Assembly: GCA_019914945.1 (NCBI GenBank)
Contig: CM034101.1
Span: 1,437,188 to 1,501,187, forward strand
Direction of reading: 5' to 3'
DNA from: Typha latifolia
Lineage: Eukaryota > Streptophyta > Magnoliopsida > Poales > Typhaceae
Length of the DNA: 64,000 nucleotides
Part shown: one piece after another, positions 1 through 11,932 of the stretch
How positions within the stretch are numbered: position 1 is the first letter of the stretch
Layout of the letters: every line of letters begins with the position of its first letter
The notes under the pieces: model-generated
Database searches by the model: none
What the model saw: the letters and a program-made list of their open reading frames with translations, nothing else
What the model was told of the DNA's origin: nothing
Made by a program: the position numbers and the translations under genes

Positions 1-409
1 CAGCTTCCACTAACACATTGTCAATGCAAAATTTCAATATCTGCCACAAAAGAGAGGTAGATTACTAATTTAATCTGACCTCACCTGATGGACCCTTATA
101 GTAAGCCAAAATATTCAACCAGCATTAGTTAGTTTATGGCTCATAAATGACGGCATAAGGAAACCTGAGACAAAGTTGGCAGAGAATGGATGAAACTAGG
201 AAAATTAAAAAATACAACATTCTCTACCTAGATGCTTGAACTTTCGTCTAGATGCGCTAATGAAGCTAACTTTCTTTTTATTTCTTGTATTTTGTAAAGC
301 TTCAGTAATATCACAAGTTAGCAGGTGTCAAAAGTTCCACATGTCAAGCACCGGAATGGTATCAATGTTCTACTAAACTCCACTCTTCTCGACCTCAACA
401 TCTTGACAA
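1..409. other. 3' flank of the signal peptide peptidase gene
   Basis: AT-rich sequence just downstream of the minus-strand stop codon at 410. It probably holds the 3' UTR of that gene. I see no other gene in it. Confidence 0.5.
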
Positions 410-3400
410 TTACTCTTCTTTCTTGTTGGTTTTGTCATCAGCATCTTGTGAGGCAGTGCTAGCTGAAACTGCTGCAGCTTTGGACTCATCATACTCCAAC
501 AGCTGATAATGCATAAAATATGAATAAGTCCACATTTTACCAAGTCATGTCAAAAGAGGAGAAAAGAAAAGGTATTATTTCAGCAGATATAAAATACAAA
601 ACTTGTACCAGTACCAATAACCGTACATTGTGCATGGCAAATTCAACTCTTAACAATCCTCCCGCATTATACACTATAAAATATTATGAAATTATGCCAT
701 GGGGTTAATTTAACACTAGATGCAACTACAAAATATTGGTACTGTCCAACTAGGTGAAACCCTCTAATGTTTGACGCATTGATAGGAATCAATTTAAAAA
801 TAAGTCCACATTTTACCAAGTCATGTCAAAAGAGAGAAGAAAAGGTATCATTTCAGCAGACATAAAATACAAAACTTGTACTAGTACCAATAACCGTGCA
901 TTGTGCATGGCAAATTCAACTCTTAACAATCCTCCCACATTATACACTACAAAATATTATGAAATTATGCCATGGGATTAATTTAACACTAGATGCAACC
1001 TTCCATGCAGCAAGGCAACCTTTAAAAATATAAAAGAAGGATGCCCTGTTGTGGCAGGGCAGAATGGAAGGTGGGTAGGGCAGAATGGAAGTGCAAGATG
1101 CATCCTCAAGAACAAATGGAAAAGCCTTATTATCCAACTAAGTAAAGCCCTCTAATGTTTAACGCATTGATGAATCAATTTAAAAATAACCAACTACCAT
1201 GATGCTGTTTGTCCATTGATGTTGATCCCTTTTTCTAGAGTTAAGAGGTCCACAATTCCCATTTCATGGCAAGCTTTACATACTAGAGAAAGTATGCATT
1301 CAACCAAAAAAAATCAAACTTAGCAAGTTATGGGGATATTTGACACAGAATGCTTTTCCAAATAATCTTTCAGCAGTATCAATTATCAAACTTAACATTA
1401 GTAATGTACAAGAGAGATAGAGAAACAAAGAGAGTATTAAACATACCGGTTTTACTTCCCCGTTCCACAAGCAGTGGACAGCCACAAAACCAATAACACC
1501 AGGTACTATATAAAGAAGTGCAGGCTGAAAGTGCAAAATCAACAAGACTGTAAATGTGAGAAAGATGAAGGAAAATAAATCAAATTTTACACAAGCAACA
1601 ATAAAGTAACAAGAGTGCAAAAACCTGTGCAGCTTGAAACCAATTCATCACAATAATAGTGAGGACCAACCCCATCGTGTATCCAGAAAATGCACTTCTG
1701 AAGTAGCGATTCTGTGTCCCTCTTGAGACATCAAAACGCAGGGCTAATGCAACAAAAATACCTGAACCATATATAGAGAACATAATTCTTAATTTGTTAT
1801 GAAAGAGAATAGTTCGTGTTTCATTTGTCCAACTGAGAATCCAATAGGCTGTTCCTATCAGTTGACGTTTCATTATCCACCCTATAATTCAACTGGTTAT
1901 TCCTATCAGAAATAAAAGGAAGTCATCAATGAAGCCTCCTCTTATCTACTAAAATCAGATTTACAGGAGGTGAACATTAAAAAAGGGCTAAACAGGAGCA
2001 ATTTATCCAGACAAAACTTATCCACCGCAAGAATGCAAAGAGAAGATGCGAGTATTTCAATGATAAAATAAATATTGTACTACATCCTACCTGTCATCTT
2101 CTACCCTTCCAATAGACCCTAAACCTTAGAAAAGTTCAGCCTACTTTGTGGAAGATAACTTCCATGACAAATGCTACTGTTCATCACACATTATTTGTTT
2201 TATAACTGAAGAAAGCAACAATTATCAAAGCTTCACATTCTTCTAAGGTTTAGAAATAATCACACACTCTTTTCTAATTTGAAAGTTTGGATGCATTGCA
2301 ATTGAATACAAGCATAGATCTGTTTCAAAGAAACAAGAAACATCAATATCAATTCTTTAGGATACAGCTAGAGAGTATCATTTAACAAGGAAGCAAGAAG
2401 TCAAAATTAAGAGTCAGACTAGCCTAGCAATGCAAGATATGGGCAGGACCAACTCAGTTTTGTACAGTATATATATATACACACACACAAATCAAATAAA
2501 ACATCACAATGAATCATGAGTCAATAAGACTCCTTGATCATGAGGTCCTGAAGACAATTAGTAAATTTAAATAAAATAACCAAGGTACCAAAATATATAT
2601 CGCTTTGCAAGATTTTTAGCTACTAACCAGGTATTACAATATCACCAAGCCCGAGCATAGAGAATGGGCGCGCCAGATCTGAAGTTGGAAATAGAAGCTA
2701 TACAAGGACAACACAAGTTATATGTCAAATTTAACGCAACGCTGATGATGAAGTATAAGAGTTCGGGTACCATAAATTATAAAATGCTGAATTCACTAAA
2801 TGAAACTGACCTTTATGGGAGCATCAAATGATTTAGCAACGCTAACCATTACTGGAGTAAAGAATACCCAGAAAATATCATAAAAAAAGAGCCCAGCCTG
2901 CAATGATGACTCATCGCTGATCAGAAATATAGTCAAATGGTCATACAGTTGACTCAAGACCTAATATACATACCACCACCCACTTACATCAAAAGAGTTA
3001 ATTAATCAATTTCCAGAAAGCATCGCTAACTAATCAGAGATGTATCTATAGTGAAAAGACTCAAGAATAGAATCATAAATAATAATTGATATGCTAAAAA
3101 TCCAGATAGGACAAAACTACTGTTGCATGTGGGAATGTAAATGATTTTCACATTACTCAAAGTCAAACAGTACATATACACGAGGGAAATAGAAAGATAG
3201 CTAGCATCTTGTAAACACAACAGGACTTCAAACATGGTGACCTGTCAACCATACTAGGTAATAAATTGCATGCCCCATTTAACACATCGTAAAGAACCTC
3301 AAGCTATTACTCTTAATGATTAGCTACTTCCAATGGTTCTTATGGAGAACTAATATCAAAATGAATCAAAACTCCTGTAAATTTCTTGAAAATTGAAAAC

Positions 3401-5144
3401 AAAATGTCCATCATGAAATGCCTTTCAAGAAATTAACTTACCAAAAGAATTGCACCAGTTTTAAATGATCCTAACGACAGCATCTCAATTCCCTGCAAAA
3501 ACAAAAACCATGTAGCAAAAATAATCAAAACTTGGAATACTGCAGAGTAGAGATGATCTTCAGGCATGGAGAAGAGAAATGATGATAATGTCTCGCATAA
3601 CTGACGGCATGCTAGAATATTGTTCAAACAAAGGAGTTGCAGTAACCTGAATGGAGAAGGCAATCCCCAAGACATTGTTTGCCAGCCAATGTTTCTGTTT
3701 AGCATACCATATGCAGAAAAATATTCCTGGGATTGAAGCAACAATCTGAGACTTGGTGAACTCCACTGAAGCAGCTGCATAAAATAAAATTTAAACATCA
3801 TTCTAAACCAAAATGATCACAAGAAGAGATACAACAGTTTAATCCTGCCAACTAAAAATATGAAAAATCAAAAGAACGTGCGTATCAGTTTTTCTACATG
3901 TTCTGCCTGAAGATGCTTACAAGACTGACATTCGTGCAAGCACGTATGATACAGACTCCAAAGCCTGCTCCCAAGGAGTGAAAATGGATTTAGGAAACAA
4001 ACAATTGATTAAGAAGAAAAAGTACTTTTCCCTATCTAAATGACTTTAAATCAATGTTTTAAAAAGCGGCCGCGGGTGGCAGGCGGTCACCCCACCGCCT
4101 AGCGCCTAGGCGGAAGGCGGGCGACAAGACGGGTGACAAGGTGGTCTAGCATTTTTAATATAAATAAGTAAATAAGTACAATATATACAGAAATTTTAAT
4201 AGTGCACTAAATTAAAACACTAAATAACATAATCACATTGACTAATTGCTTATTAGTGATAACTGAATAACTGAGATATCTATTTACTAACTCTAGTTTA
4301 TTCACATGAATCACATTTCAAAATCCTCTAATCAGAAATTATATACTTAAATAGCAGGCAATTAGTAATTCCCCCAATTAATAATGCATCACAGTGAAAA
4401 AAAAATTCTTCTCTGTAATCTTAATTCAATAATTCATAAAACAATTAGCAATTAACTCCTCTAAATTAGTTAGTTTTATTAAACCCGGTCCGCTATAAAA
4501 CCCGACCTGCTCACTAATAACCGCATCTCGACTTGGCGGGCCGAAGCGCTAGCCCGCTAAGTCGGGCCAAGCGACCCACCTAGCACTATTTAGCGCCTAG
4601 GCAGCCCGCCAAGGCACTTTGCCGCCTTTTGCCGACGCCTTTCAACATGGCGGGGCAGCCAGTGCACCGCCCCGCCATGGCGGCCGCCTTTTTCGCTTTT
4701 CAAAACAGTGCTTTAAATTATCTTCACTTGAAAGACTATAAAGTTTACCTCATTTTAGTTTTGACTGTACTAATAGATAGCAACAAAACAAACATCTTTC
4801 ATAGTTCATTTGCTTTGACCTAGCAGTTCTTGTATCTTCATAGTCAAGAATAACTTAAACACTTAGTACGAATAAGTGTATATTTCCCTTAAAATAAACA
4901 GCTTAAATAACCAGATTCATCATGATCAAGCCAGCAGAGATAGGCAAATAAGAGATGGATACAAATTTTAATACAATAAATGCACAAGCCTATTTATAAG
5001 ATCAAAGTAAATTGCTCATTTAATCACCAGGATATTCAATATCAGGTATTAGCAGATAATGTTGACATCAACTAGAAAGACTGAGACACTCCGAATAATT
5101 AGTCTTACAGATGTGTTTAAGGGAGGTGGGTAAGGAGATCCTGC

Positions 5145-5181
<37 letters not shown>

Positions 5182-5954
5182 AACGAATAAATGGCGCTTG
5201 CCAAACAATGAGATTGTCGTTCCAATCTTTTGGAAGAAAACGCTTGATAGAAGGTAACAGTGTTGCACTGCACATGAAAAAAGAGAGGCAAACTTGGTTC
5301 AGTGACCAATTACACTACCAGCTACCATAACTTATAATTTGGCGAAATTCTCATTAATTTGGCTCAAAGTAAAAAGACTTACGAAAGGGCAATGATCCCA
5401 AGGACAAAAAAGTAACAAGTGAGAACAGCATTGACCAAGTCTTTTGAGATAAACTTAAAGAGGAGAAACAGCGACAACAGCATAGCACTTCCCACTAAAG
5501 GAAAGCGCATAGCATGTTCATTTGACATAGTCTCCTGGTAGAAATTACAAGAGTAAGTTATTGGAAGCATAGAAATGACAAGCCCATCAATATTACCAGG
5601 AAATAATGCAAAGAACATAGCTACATAATTCTACTCACTGATGGCGGAGTAGGCTTGACTGACCGATAGCAACCCACATAAACAGTCAAACATGCTGTCA
5701 AGATCACATTCAAGTTGGGATTTACTCTCAGAACAAGGGGTGCTAAGGTTAAACCTGCAACGAAATAGAGATTGACTTACATATATGCATGTAAATTTGA
5801 AGTAAAAGAACATGTAAAAGTTTATATAAACACTATTAAACAACCTCTTCATTCTAAAATAAGGACGCAATAAACACAACCATAATTTTACATGAAAAAT
5901 CAAAGCCATACCCAGAAGAGCTAAATTGGCAGCTCGTTCATGCGTCCTCATCAT
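410..5954 (-). CDS. SPP: Signal peptide peptidase (intramembrane aspartyl protease)
   Basis: Eleven coding exons (minus strand, in order): 5912-5954, 5639-5754, 5383-5534, 5182-5267, 3647-3774, 3442-3492, 2811-2897, 2628-2697, 1625-1761, 1447-1524, 410-502. All junctions are GT/AG, phases agree, and the product is 346 aa, the usual length for plant SPP. SPP is a multispanning ER protease that cleaves signal peptides left in the membrane. The presenilin-type motifs are visible: YD (Asp199) in a hydrophobic helix, GLGD (Asp240), and PAL at 291-293. The protein ends in KKEE, a dilysine KKXX-type ER retrieval signal. The start is the first ATG of an ATG-ATG pair; the 5' end of the leader appears to lie in a separate exon near 6608-6690. 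One intron carries a transposon (4052-4710), another a tandem duplication (524-1187), and a third begins with a (CT)n tract just after its donor. Confidence 0.95.
524..1187. repeat. Imperfect tandem duplication in the last SPP intron
   Basis: Unit A (about 524-800) and unit B (about 801-1187) share long near-identical blocks, for example around 525-715 and 802-995, and again at their 3' ends (about 755-800 and 1145-1187). Unit B has about 110 bp more than unit A, roughly 1000-1130, and this part contains the block AGGGCAGAATGGAAG twice. Both copies are intronic. The most likely origin is a local duplication followed by an insertion in B or a deletion in A. Confidence 0.85.
4052..4710. mobile_element. 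Non-autonomous hAT-type DNA transposon (659 bp) in an SPP intron
   Basis: The element is flanked by an exact 8-bp direct repeat, CTTTAAAT, at 4044-4051 and 4711-4718, the target-site duplication size of hAT transposons. The ends are inverted: the left starts CAATGTTTTAAAAAGCG and the reverse complement of the right starts CACTGTTTTGAAAAGCG, both followed by GGCCGC-rich sequence. GC-rich subterminal regions with near-palindromic GCGCCTAGGCG blocks (about 4094-4115 and 4590-4602) enclose an AT-rich core. No transposase ORF is present. It lies in the intron between SPP exons 5182-5267 and 3647-3774 and interrupts no coding sequence. Confidence 0.9.
5147..5176. repeat. (AG)15 microsatellite beside an SPP splice donor
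   Basis: A perfect AG dinucleotide tract. On the minus (coding) strand it is a CT tract starting a few bases after the GTAAG donor of the exon ending at 5182. Confidence 0.95.
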
Positions 5955-6607
5955 CAACAATCGTGACTTACACAGCAGTAGGAAAGTTTAATTGTTTCAA
6001 AGTTTAAATGGAAATGTCTTTCAACGAACGTGGCACTACCCTTAGAAAAATCAACAAATCACGCAACCTATGATGTTCTAGTTCCTCCCTACTTAGTACC
6101 TGCAAGAAAAAAAAAAAGTAAAACCGATAAAGAAACAATAACGTTGGATTTAGGTGCATTAAGACACAGTCTCGATATACTTATATCGATCGATTTCCAA
6201 GTTCACCAAAGAATCAAAATTATGTGTTCAAATGCTTCTATCCAGAATTGTCATATCATGCCAAGAAACAAAATATAGATCTAAGATTATTGAACATAAA
6301 CATAGAAAATGCAAGCTTTCCATCAAAAAGAATACGAGAGATAAGAGATCCAGTCAACTTGACGTCAGATTCTAACAATTGACCAAACAACTACTCCACT
6401 ATCCATCAAACATCCGAATGATACAAATCTTACAAAATCGATCCAAGAAAATACCGTTCCGCACACGCCTAAGCCGATAATTGCCCTCGATCCGGATCAA
6501 GGACCGTATCCCTAGCCCCCCAGGTACAATTCGCAGGGGGGAGAGAAAGAGAGAAGGGAGGACGAGATCATAAATAGGAAAGAGATCGGCGAGCTTTAGG
6601 AGATTAC

Positions 6608-6870
6608 CAATCTTAGCGATGGCGACGCGGGGATCTGAATCGAGGAATGAGATATTTCTTCCTGGCTTCGGACCCAAAGAAGAAAACCTAAAACGGACCT
6701 GGTATTACGTTACAAATATGGACGGGAAACGGATCGGTACTTTGACTTGACCCGGCCCAAATGGAGTTTGGACTTAACCCGACCCAATAGAAGCCCATAA
6801 AACTTTGCTCGCGCGAAGCCCAATATATCTTCCGGCCCGTGGGCCTATTCTAACAACAAGCTAGCTTAAT
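6608..6870 (-). promoter_or_regulatory. Probable SPP leader exon and promoter with GGCCCA (site II-like) elements
   Basis: On the minus strand, 6608 to about 6690 reads as a leader exon ending in a G|GTAATC donor, so the SPP 5' UTR is probably split by an intron. Upstream, between about 6750 and 6845, the sequence carries several GGCCCA or AGCCCA motifs on either strand, for example at 6754-6759. Such elements are typical of TATA-less housekeeping promoters in plants and can bind TCP factors. I see no TATA box. The exon end is an inference without transcripts. Confidence 0.55.
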
Positions 6871-9800
6871 TTATAGGCCCATTTATCACCCAAAAAAAAA
6901 TTAAGGTAAAATTACCTTTAAAATATAGTAAAGTGTGAGATGAGATGATAAAAATTCGTACGCAATGAGTACAAAACGTAGGATAATTATAATAAATCCT
7001 TTATCTAATTTATCTGTCTTTGTCTTAATGATGAGGTTCGAGTGTCACCGACATGGCATGCATCTATCATGCGTTCATCATTATGGCCCATAACATAGGA
7101 GAGCCCAAGCCCACCTCAGGCCTTGCCGTTTAATAATTATGGTCCCAACGGTAAACTTTCCGGGTGAAATGATCAAGGCGTGAGAAATGACATGATGGCC
7201 CGTGATGCACCCATACATCAAGTAGCAATACTACTACTACTACTACTATAGAATAAAATAAAATATGAAGCTTATAGTATACTAAAATGGTTGATGTGGT
7301 TATTTAATATAATTTTTAATATCAAAAGCGTAGGATTGCAACGCCAACGTTGAGCCGTGGGAATATTGTCAGGTAGCTAGTGGCCGTTTAATTATGGGAG
7401 TCGTTGGATTTCGCACCGCAGCCTTTCCCCGATGCATTTCCGACAAGGATCTTTTTATTCATTTGGCTGCACCAAGTAACGTTATCTGGAAGGTAACGTT
7501 TCTTGAATCTGGGTGGGAAAAACAACTAGAGTTATATATATTATTAATATATGTCCTGATACGAGTAAGGTAAAGTCCAAGTTGTGTGAACTTTTCCTTA
7601 GAACTGAAAGCTTTAATGTAGAAGAATAATTAAGGCTTCTATTATGATCTATTTTAACTCCTTATTTACTCTCACAGACTACCATTTCATCCCGTTCTTT
7701 ATTCCCACCTCAGGAGTCAGGACAAAGGGGTGCACTAGGTAGCCCCAGTACTACCATCCACTACCCTCTCACTTGCACTCATCTCTCTGTCAAAAGCTAG
7801 AGGTGGATCTTTAAAACAACACCCATATGGTCGATATCCCTATGGGAAAATAGCTGCATCCCTTCCACTCCAAGCATCATAAAGAAGCTCACAGTGTTAT
7901 AAAAACAGAACCACATGAAGTCGATCGATGGTCCTCAGCTCTCTCATCAGTTGTGCAGTATCCCTTTGCTCTCTATCTCTCTCTCTCTACAAATCTCTCC
8001 TCGTTTTGCTTTACTACTCTTCTTTCGCTTTCCTGTCACTGCCTTCAGGAGCATGGAATGTAGACCACAGCATGGGAAAAGGAGACTACGAGACTACTCC
8101 AAATGCAAAAGAGTACACACTAGCATACCAGTCTCATGTGAAAGTTAACAGTAGCTAGCATCTGATCCCCACCCCCAAGTTGCCCTTAAATCTTTTATTT
8201 GTTTATTATTTTTTACTGCATGGGTTGCTGCTACAAAGGAGCATGACCATGGGCCATGCATGGCCATGACACCCATGTGTCATGTCCTGTCCGAGTCTAT
8301 TAAAGCTCCCCCTGTTCCACCTGGTTGTAAAGAGTAAAAAGTGATGTGGATCCCAAGATTGTGATTGGATCCAACCTTATTCCCCCATGGAGTACTGGAT
8401 TCACGAATGCATGCATGGTCGGTGCTACGTCACGTTAAAGATAGCTCCCCTAGTGAGCTAAGTCAAGTGATGGGTCCAATTGCAAACCTTTTACTACTTA
8501 ATTTGATTACGGATGTGCAACATGTATGCTGGGTTTACGTCAAGCAAATCTACTGCTTATTATTTTATTTTTTTGCAATTAATGAACCATCCTAATGATC
8601 ACATGGAAGCTGACATGTCGACATTCATGTTATAGCAAGGAAACCAAAAATTAAAATCATCTTAATTTGCTACTCAATGAAGTAATTGGTACGTAGAGGA
8701 CAATGAACTAAGAACTGTTTCGCCACGTGTGTCTTCTATCAAATTTTTTTTAATGTTCCCGGTTCTATTTGTATATTAGTTTTACAATCATTTAAAAAGA
8801 AAACTGTGCGGGCACATGGTAATTAAAAGAAATAGCTGAAACCATGGCACGCACTTCAAGGTCAACGGATGCCTTTGACTACCTTGGCATGAGCTCAAGA
8901 TTGCCAAGTTCGAGGTGGGAGTAGTAGTTGCAGAGGGAGAGACTAGTATTGATTCCTTCCACCTAACCAAGAAGGAGATAGTTGTTACATTGGGCCACGT
9001 CTTAGGAGAGCTACAGAGGATGAGATGCTAAGTATTAATCATGGCGACTTCTTGATCTTGGAGGAATCACCAAACTTGTACAAGGAATTAAGTGATGATG
9101 ATGCCCAACTTTTTATTTCCTGGCTCCTTGCATCAAACAGTACTCGTTACTGACCTCTCTACCAGTGGTTGCTCTCTTTCTTAGCAGTGCCACTTTCTCA
9201 AGCAGAATGTTACATCTAGCTAGTATATCTTTTGGTATCTCTAATGGCATGCATGCATTTAACTGGACGACAAAGAGATTTTGTTGGTTAAAAAAGTTGC
9301 TTGCCTTCTTTGAAATTTTCCCCTAATTAGAGCCCCACCCTTGATGGCAACGTTACTTCGAGACCCACACAGACACACGAAAAAAATGAAGATAAGAAAA
9401 TCCACTGCCAACCTCATATCTCTCTTGGACTTTGGAAGGAGAAAGGCATAAGATTCATGAGAAGACTCATCCAATACGACAAACTAGTACCGCAATCAAC
9501 GGCGAATAGTGTTGCAATATTCCAATGGAAATATAGCTTAGAAGTCCTAGGTCCAAGCATAACCAACCTAGCAAGCACTCTCTTCACAGCACTATTCACT
9601 TCTCTTTGTCATTTCCCACTAACTTAGAATATATCAGGGATTTCAAATAGTCCTTTTTTATCAAAGTTGCATCATTATCGTCCAATCATTTTCAACTCAG
9701 TTAATCTACCCAAGTTGATAAGTAGTATGAATAAATGGAATATGGGAATTTATATATATTCTTAGCTTGGACATGTGCATGTGGTTGTTTCTTACGAATG

Positions 9801-11257
9801 TACTTGGTATGAGGCCATATGATCCTTGGATTAAGAGATGTCAAAGGCAAAACAACAAGGATTTATTATATAATCACCAAGAATCTTATGGAAGGAACAC
9901 AGATCCGGTTGTCTTGACTGCAAGTGTAGATAAGTTCCAACAATTAGAGACTCCACTTGGAACCATGATTAAATCTAATCCCTCAAGTCAAACCTAGTTG
10001 CTCATTCTTCCCCACGCACATCAATATATCCAACCTGGCTAAATAAGACTTGTCATGCATCCTCTCACCAAGTGGTACATACAAACCCACTACAAATTAT
10101 ATATATATATTATATTATATCTAGGCATTAGTGCATTCTCACTATATAAATGTATCTTTTCATCTTCTAGGTCCCCCACTTAGTTTTAGATCTAATAATG
10201 GGGCTAATGTAAACAAAAGGTACGTCCACACTTGATCTTTATCAATCGAGTACTGGTCCCCCTAGCCATCGTCAATTAATTCCTACTCTTCTGACTCCAT
10301 GAAACGTAAATTGTTCCCTTCATCCTGCGTAGGCTTTGATGCGGAGCCAACGACGAGCTGCCAAGTTGTCGACTGCAGGAAATCCCTGCATCCGTGGCTG
10401 CAAAGAATTAAATTTATCGAGGAAAGCGACGAAGGAAGCAAGTGAGCAGTTAGCTACGTACGTGCATGGCCACCGACGACTCCACATGCAGTGGTGGACT
10501 CCGGAAGGAGAAGGTCACGTGCGGTTTTATTTACCACAAACACGGCCCAGTTTAGTTGGACTCTTCTTGACAAGGCTCTCTCTAACTCTAGCTATTTTAG
10601 CTACTTTGGGCACGATCGTGTTTAATACCAACCATGATGGAGATGGAACTGTTGCTATTATTGAACCAGCTGCATGTCTACTGTGTTGATCGACCACCTC
10701 ATTATTGATTGTTCTTTAAATGGTATTAACATCACCTACCTATCTACTCCAATCGAGTCAAGATAGAGACCGTACACCATTTTATTCCTTGAAAAAAGTA
10801 CTCATTTGATCACCACTTTGGATTAAAGGAAAACAAGGGTCACGAAGAAGATCAAAAGTAACAAAACAAAGTACATAGTGTATGCATGTCTAGTGAAAAA
10901 AATATCACTAGATATCATCTCTAATATTTGTGAAGGGCTTGGAGCATTGGTTCGGCTCGACCTCGACTAGTAAAGTGCAGTGGCTAGCCTAAGATGAAAA
11001 GGTTACCCATAATGACTACCGATAATTAAAATCTATAATATTTAGTTGTTATAAATTGACGCGTATATATATATATATATCTCACTAGACTTAGCTTTGC
11101 ATGGTTAGGGATGCAGATCACTGAAGGCCGTCATTTTGCTACTAGTGCTATTTTTGAGAGACTTTTCGATAATGAGTTTTAACGTGAAAGGGTTATTCTT
11201 AATAAATGAAGAGTAAAATTAATCAAGCATAGTTAAAGATTATAGAAGGAGACCCGT
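6871..11257. other. Intergenic spacer, no supported gene
   Basis: A 4.4-kb stretch of mostly AT-rich sequence between the SPP and DUF620 promoters. It holds a short ACT trinucleotide run near 7230, a TATA-like site and CT-rich stretch near 7899-8010, a 14-bp palindrome GGCCATGCATGGCC near 8255, AT runs near 10100 and 11065, and several ORFs of 60-117 codons with no recognisable family. An ORF at 8879-9031 looks somewhat coding-like but has no upstream start. Confidence 0.6.
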
Positions 11258-11384
11258 CACGTGCCTCCGGAGGGCCAGGGTTTCCCTTTTGCGTCACCAA
11301 ACCGCGTTTCACGTGACATGTGGCGTCGCTAACTAACGGCGCCGTCACGAGAGACGATAGGAGAATGTGTGTGCGAGTCACGTG
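11258..11384. promoter_or_regulatory. Three G-box (CACGTG) sites upstream of the DUF620 gene
   Basis: CACGTG occurs at 11258-11263, 11310-11315 and 11379-11384, the last directly followed by a GGGCCC block. This is the canonical core for bZIP and bHLH regulators (ABA, light and circadian responses). The cluster lies about 350-480 bp before the TATA box of the plus-strand DUF620 gene. Confidence 0.7.
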
Positions 11385-11625
11385 GGCCCCAGCCTGGCTG
11401 CCCTTTCGCCTTCCGCCCTCCGCTAACTCGGTTACACTCACCTCCTCTACTGCCAGTTTGGGGGAAACGACGCGCCTCTTTAGCAAGCCTAGAGAAGAAA
11501 GCTTGGGCGAGTGAGATGACGGGGAGGTGAACGGATCACCCACTACTCTTAACCGTATAACCTCTCTTGCAGTCTCACCTTCACCCCCCGCCTCACTTCC
11601 CACTCCTCACTGTCAAGTGGCTTCC

Positions 11626-11628
<3 letters not shown>

Positions 11629-11665
<37 letters not shown>
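11629..11665. repeat. (CT)n microsatellite in the DUF620 promoter
   Basis: A nearly pure CT run about 70 bp before the TATA box. CT/GA tracts close to transcription starts are common in plants and can bind BPC/GAGA factors. Confidence 0.9.
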
Positions 11666-11668
<3 letters not shown>

Positions 11669-11734
11669 TGCTTTTTCTAATTCCCCTCCTTACTTTCCTT
11701 TTATTCGCACACCGATCCACCTCCCCTTGCTTTC

Positions 11735-11741
11735 TATAAAT
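11735..11741 (+). promoter_or_regulatory. TATA box of the DUF620 gene
   Basis: TATAAAT about 198 bp before the ATG at 11933, which leaves a leader of roughly 165 nt. Confidence 0.6.
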
Positions 11742-11932
11742 CTCCAATCCACTTCTCGAAAGAATAAGAATCACATTCTAGTCGGGATTATATTACTAAT
11801 AGCCCCATCGACGAAAGAAAAATCCAAACTAGGTCCTTCTTCCATGAGAGCTCTCTCCTAGTCCTAGGGTTTCTCTTCCCCCGTGCTCGTCTCTGTCTCT
11901 GTCTCGCTCGCTCTCTCTGTTGCTAGGTTCCG

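Noticed and set aside
7915..8158. Overlapping ORFs behind a TATA-like box and CT-rich stretch, considered as a small peptide or miRNA gene
   Set aside because: No known peptide motif, no match to conserved miRNA sequences that I know, and no clear fold-back.
10339..10689. Plus-strand ORF of about 116 codons with a hydrophobic stretch
   Set aside because: No promoter, no recognisable domain and mixed composition; likely chance in a spacer.
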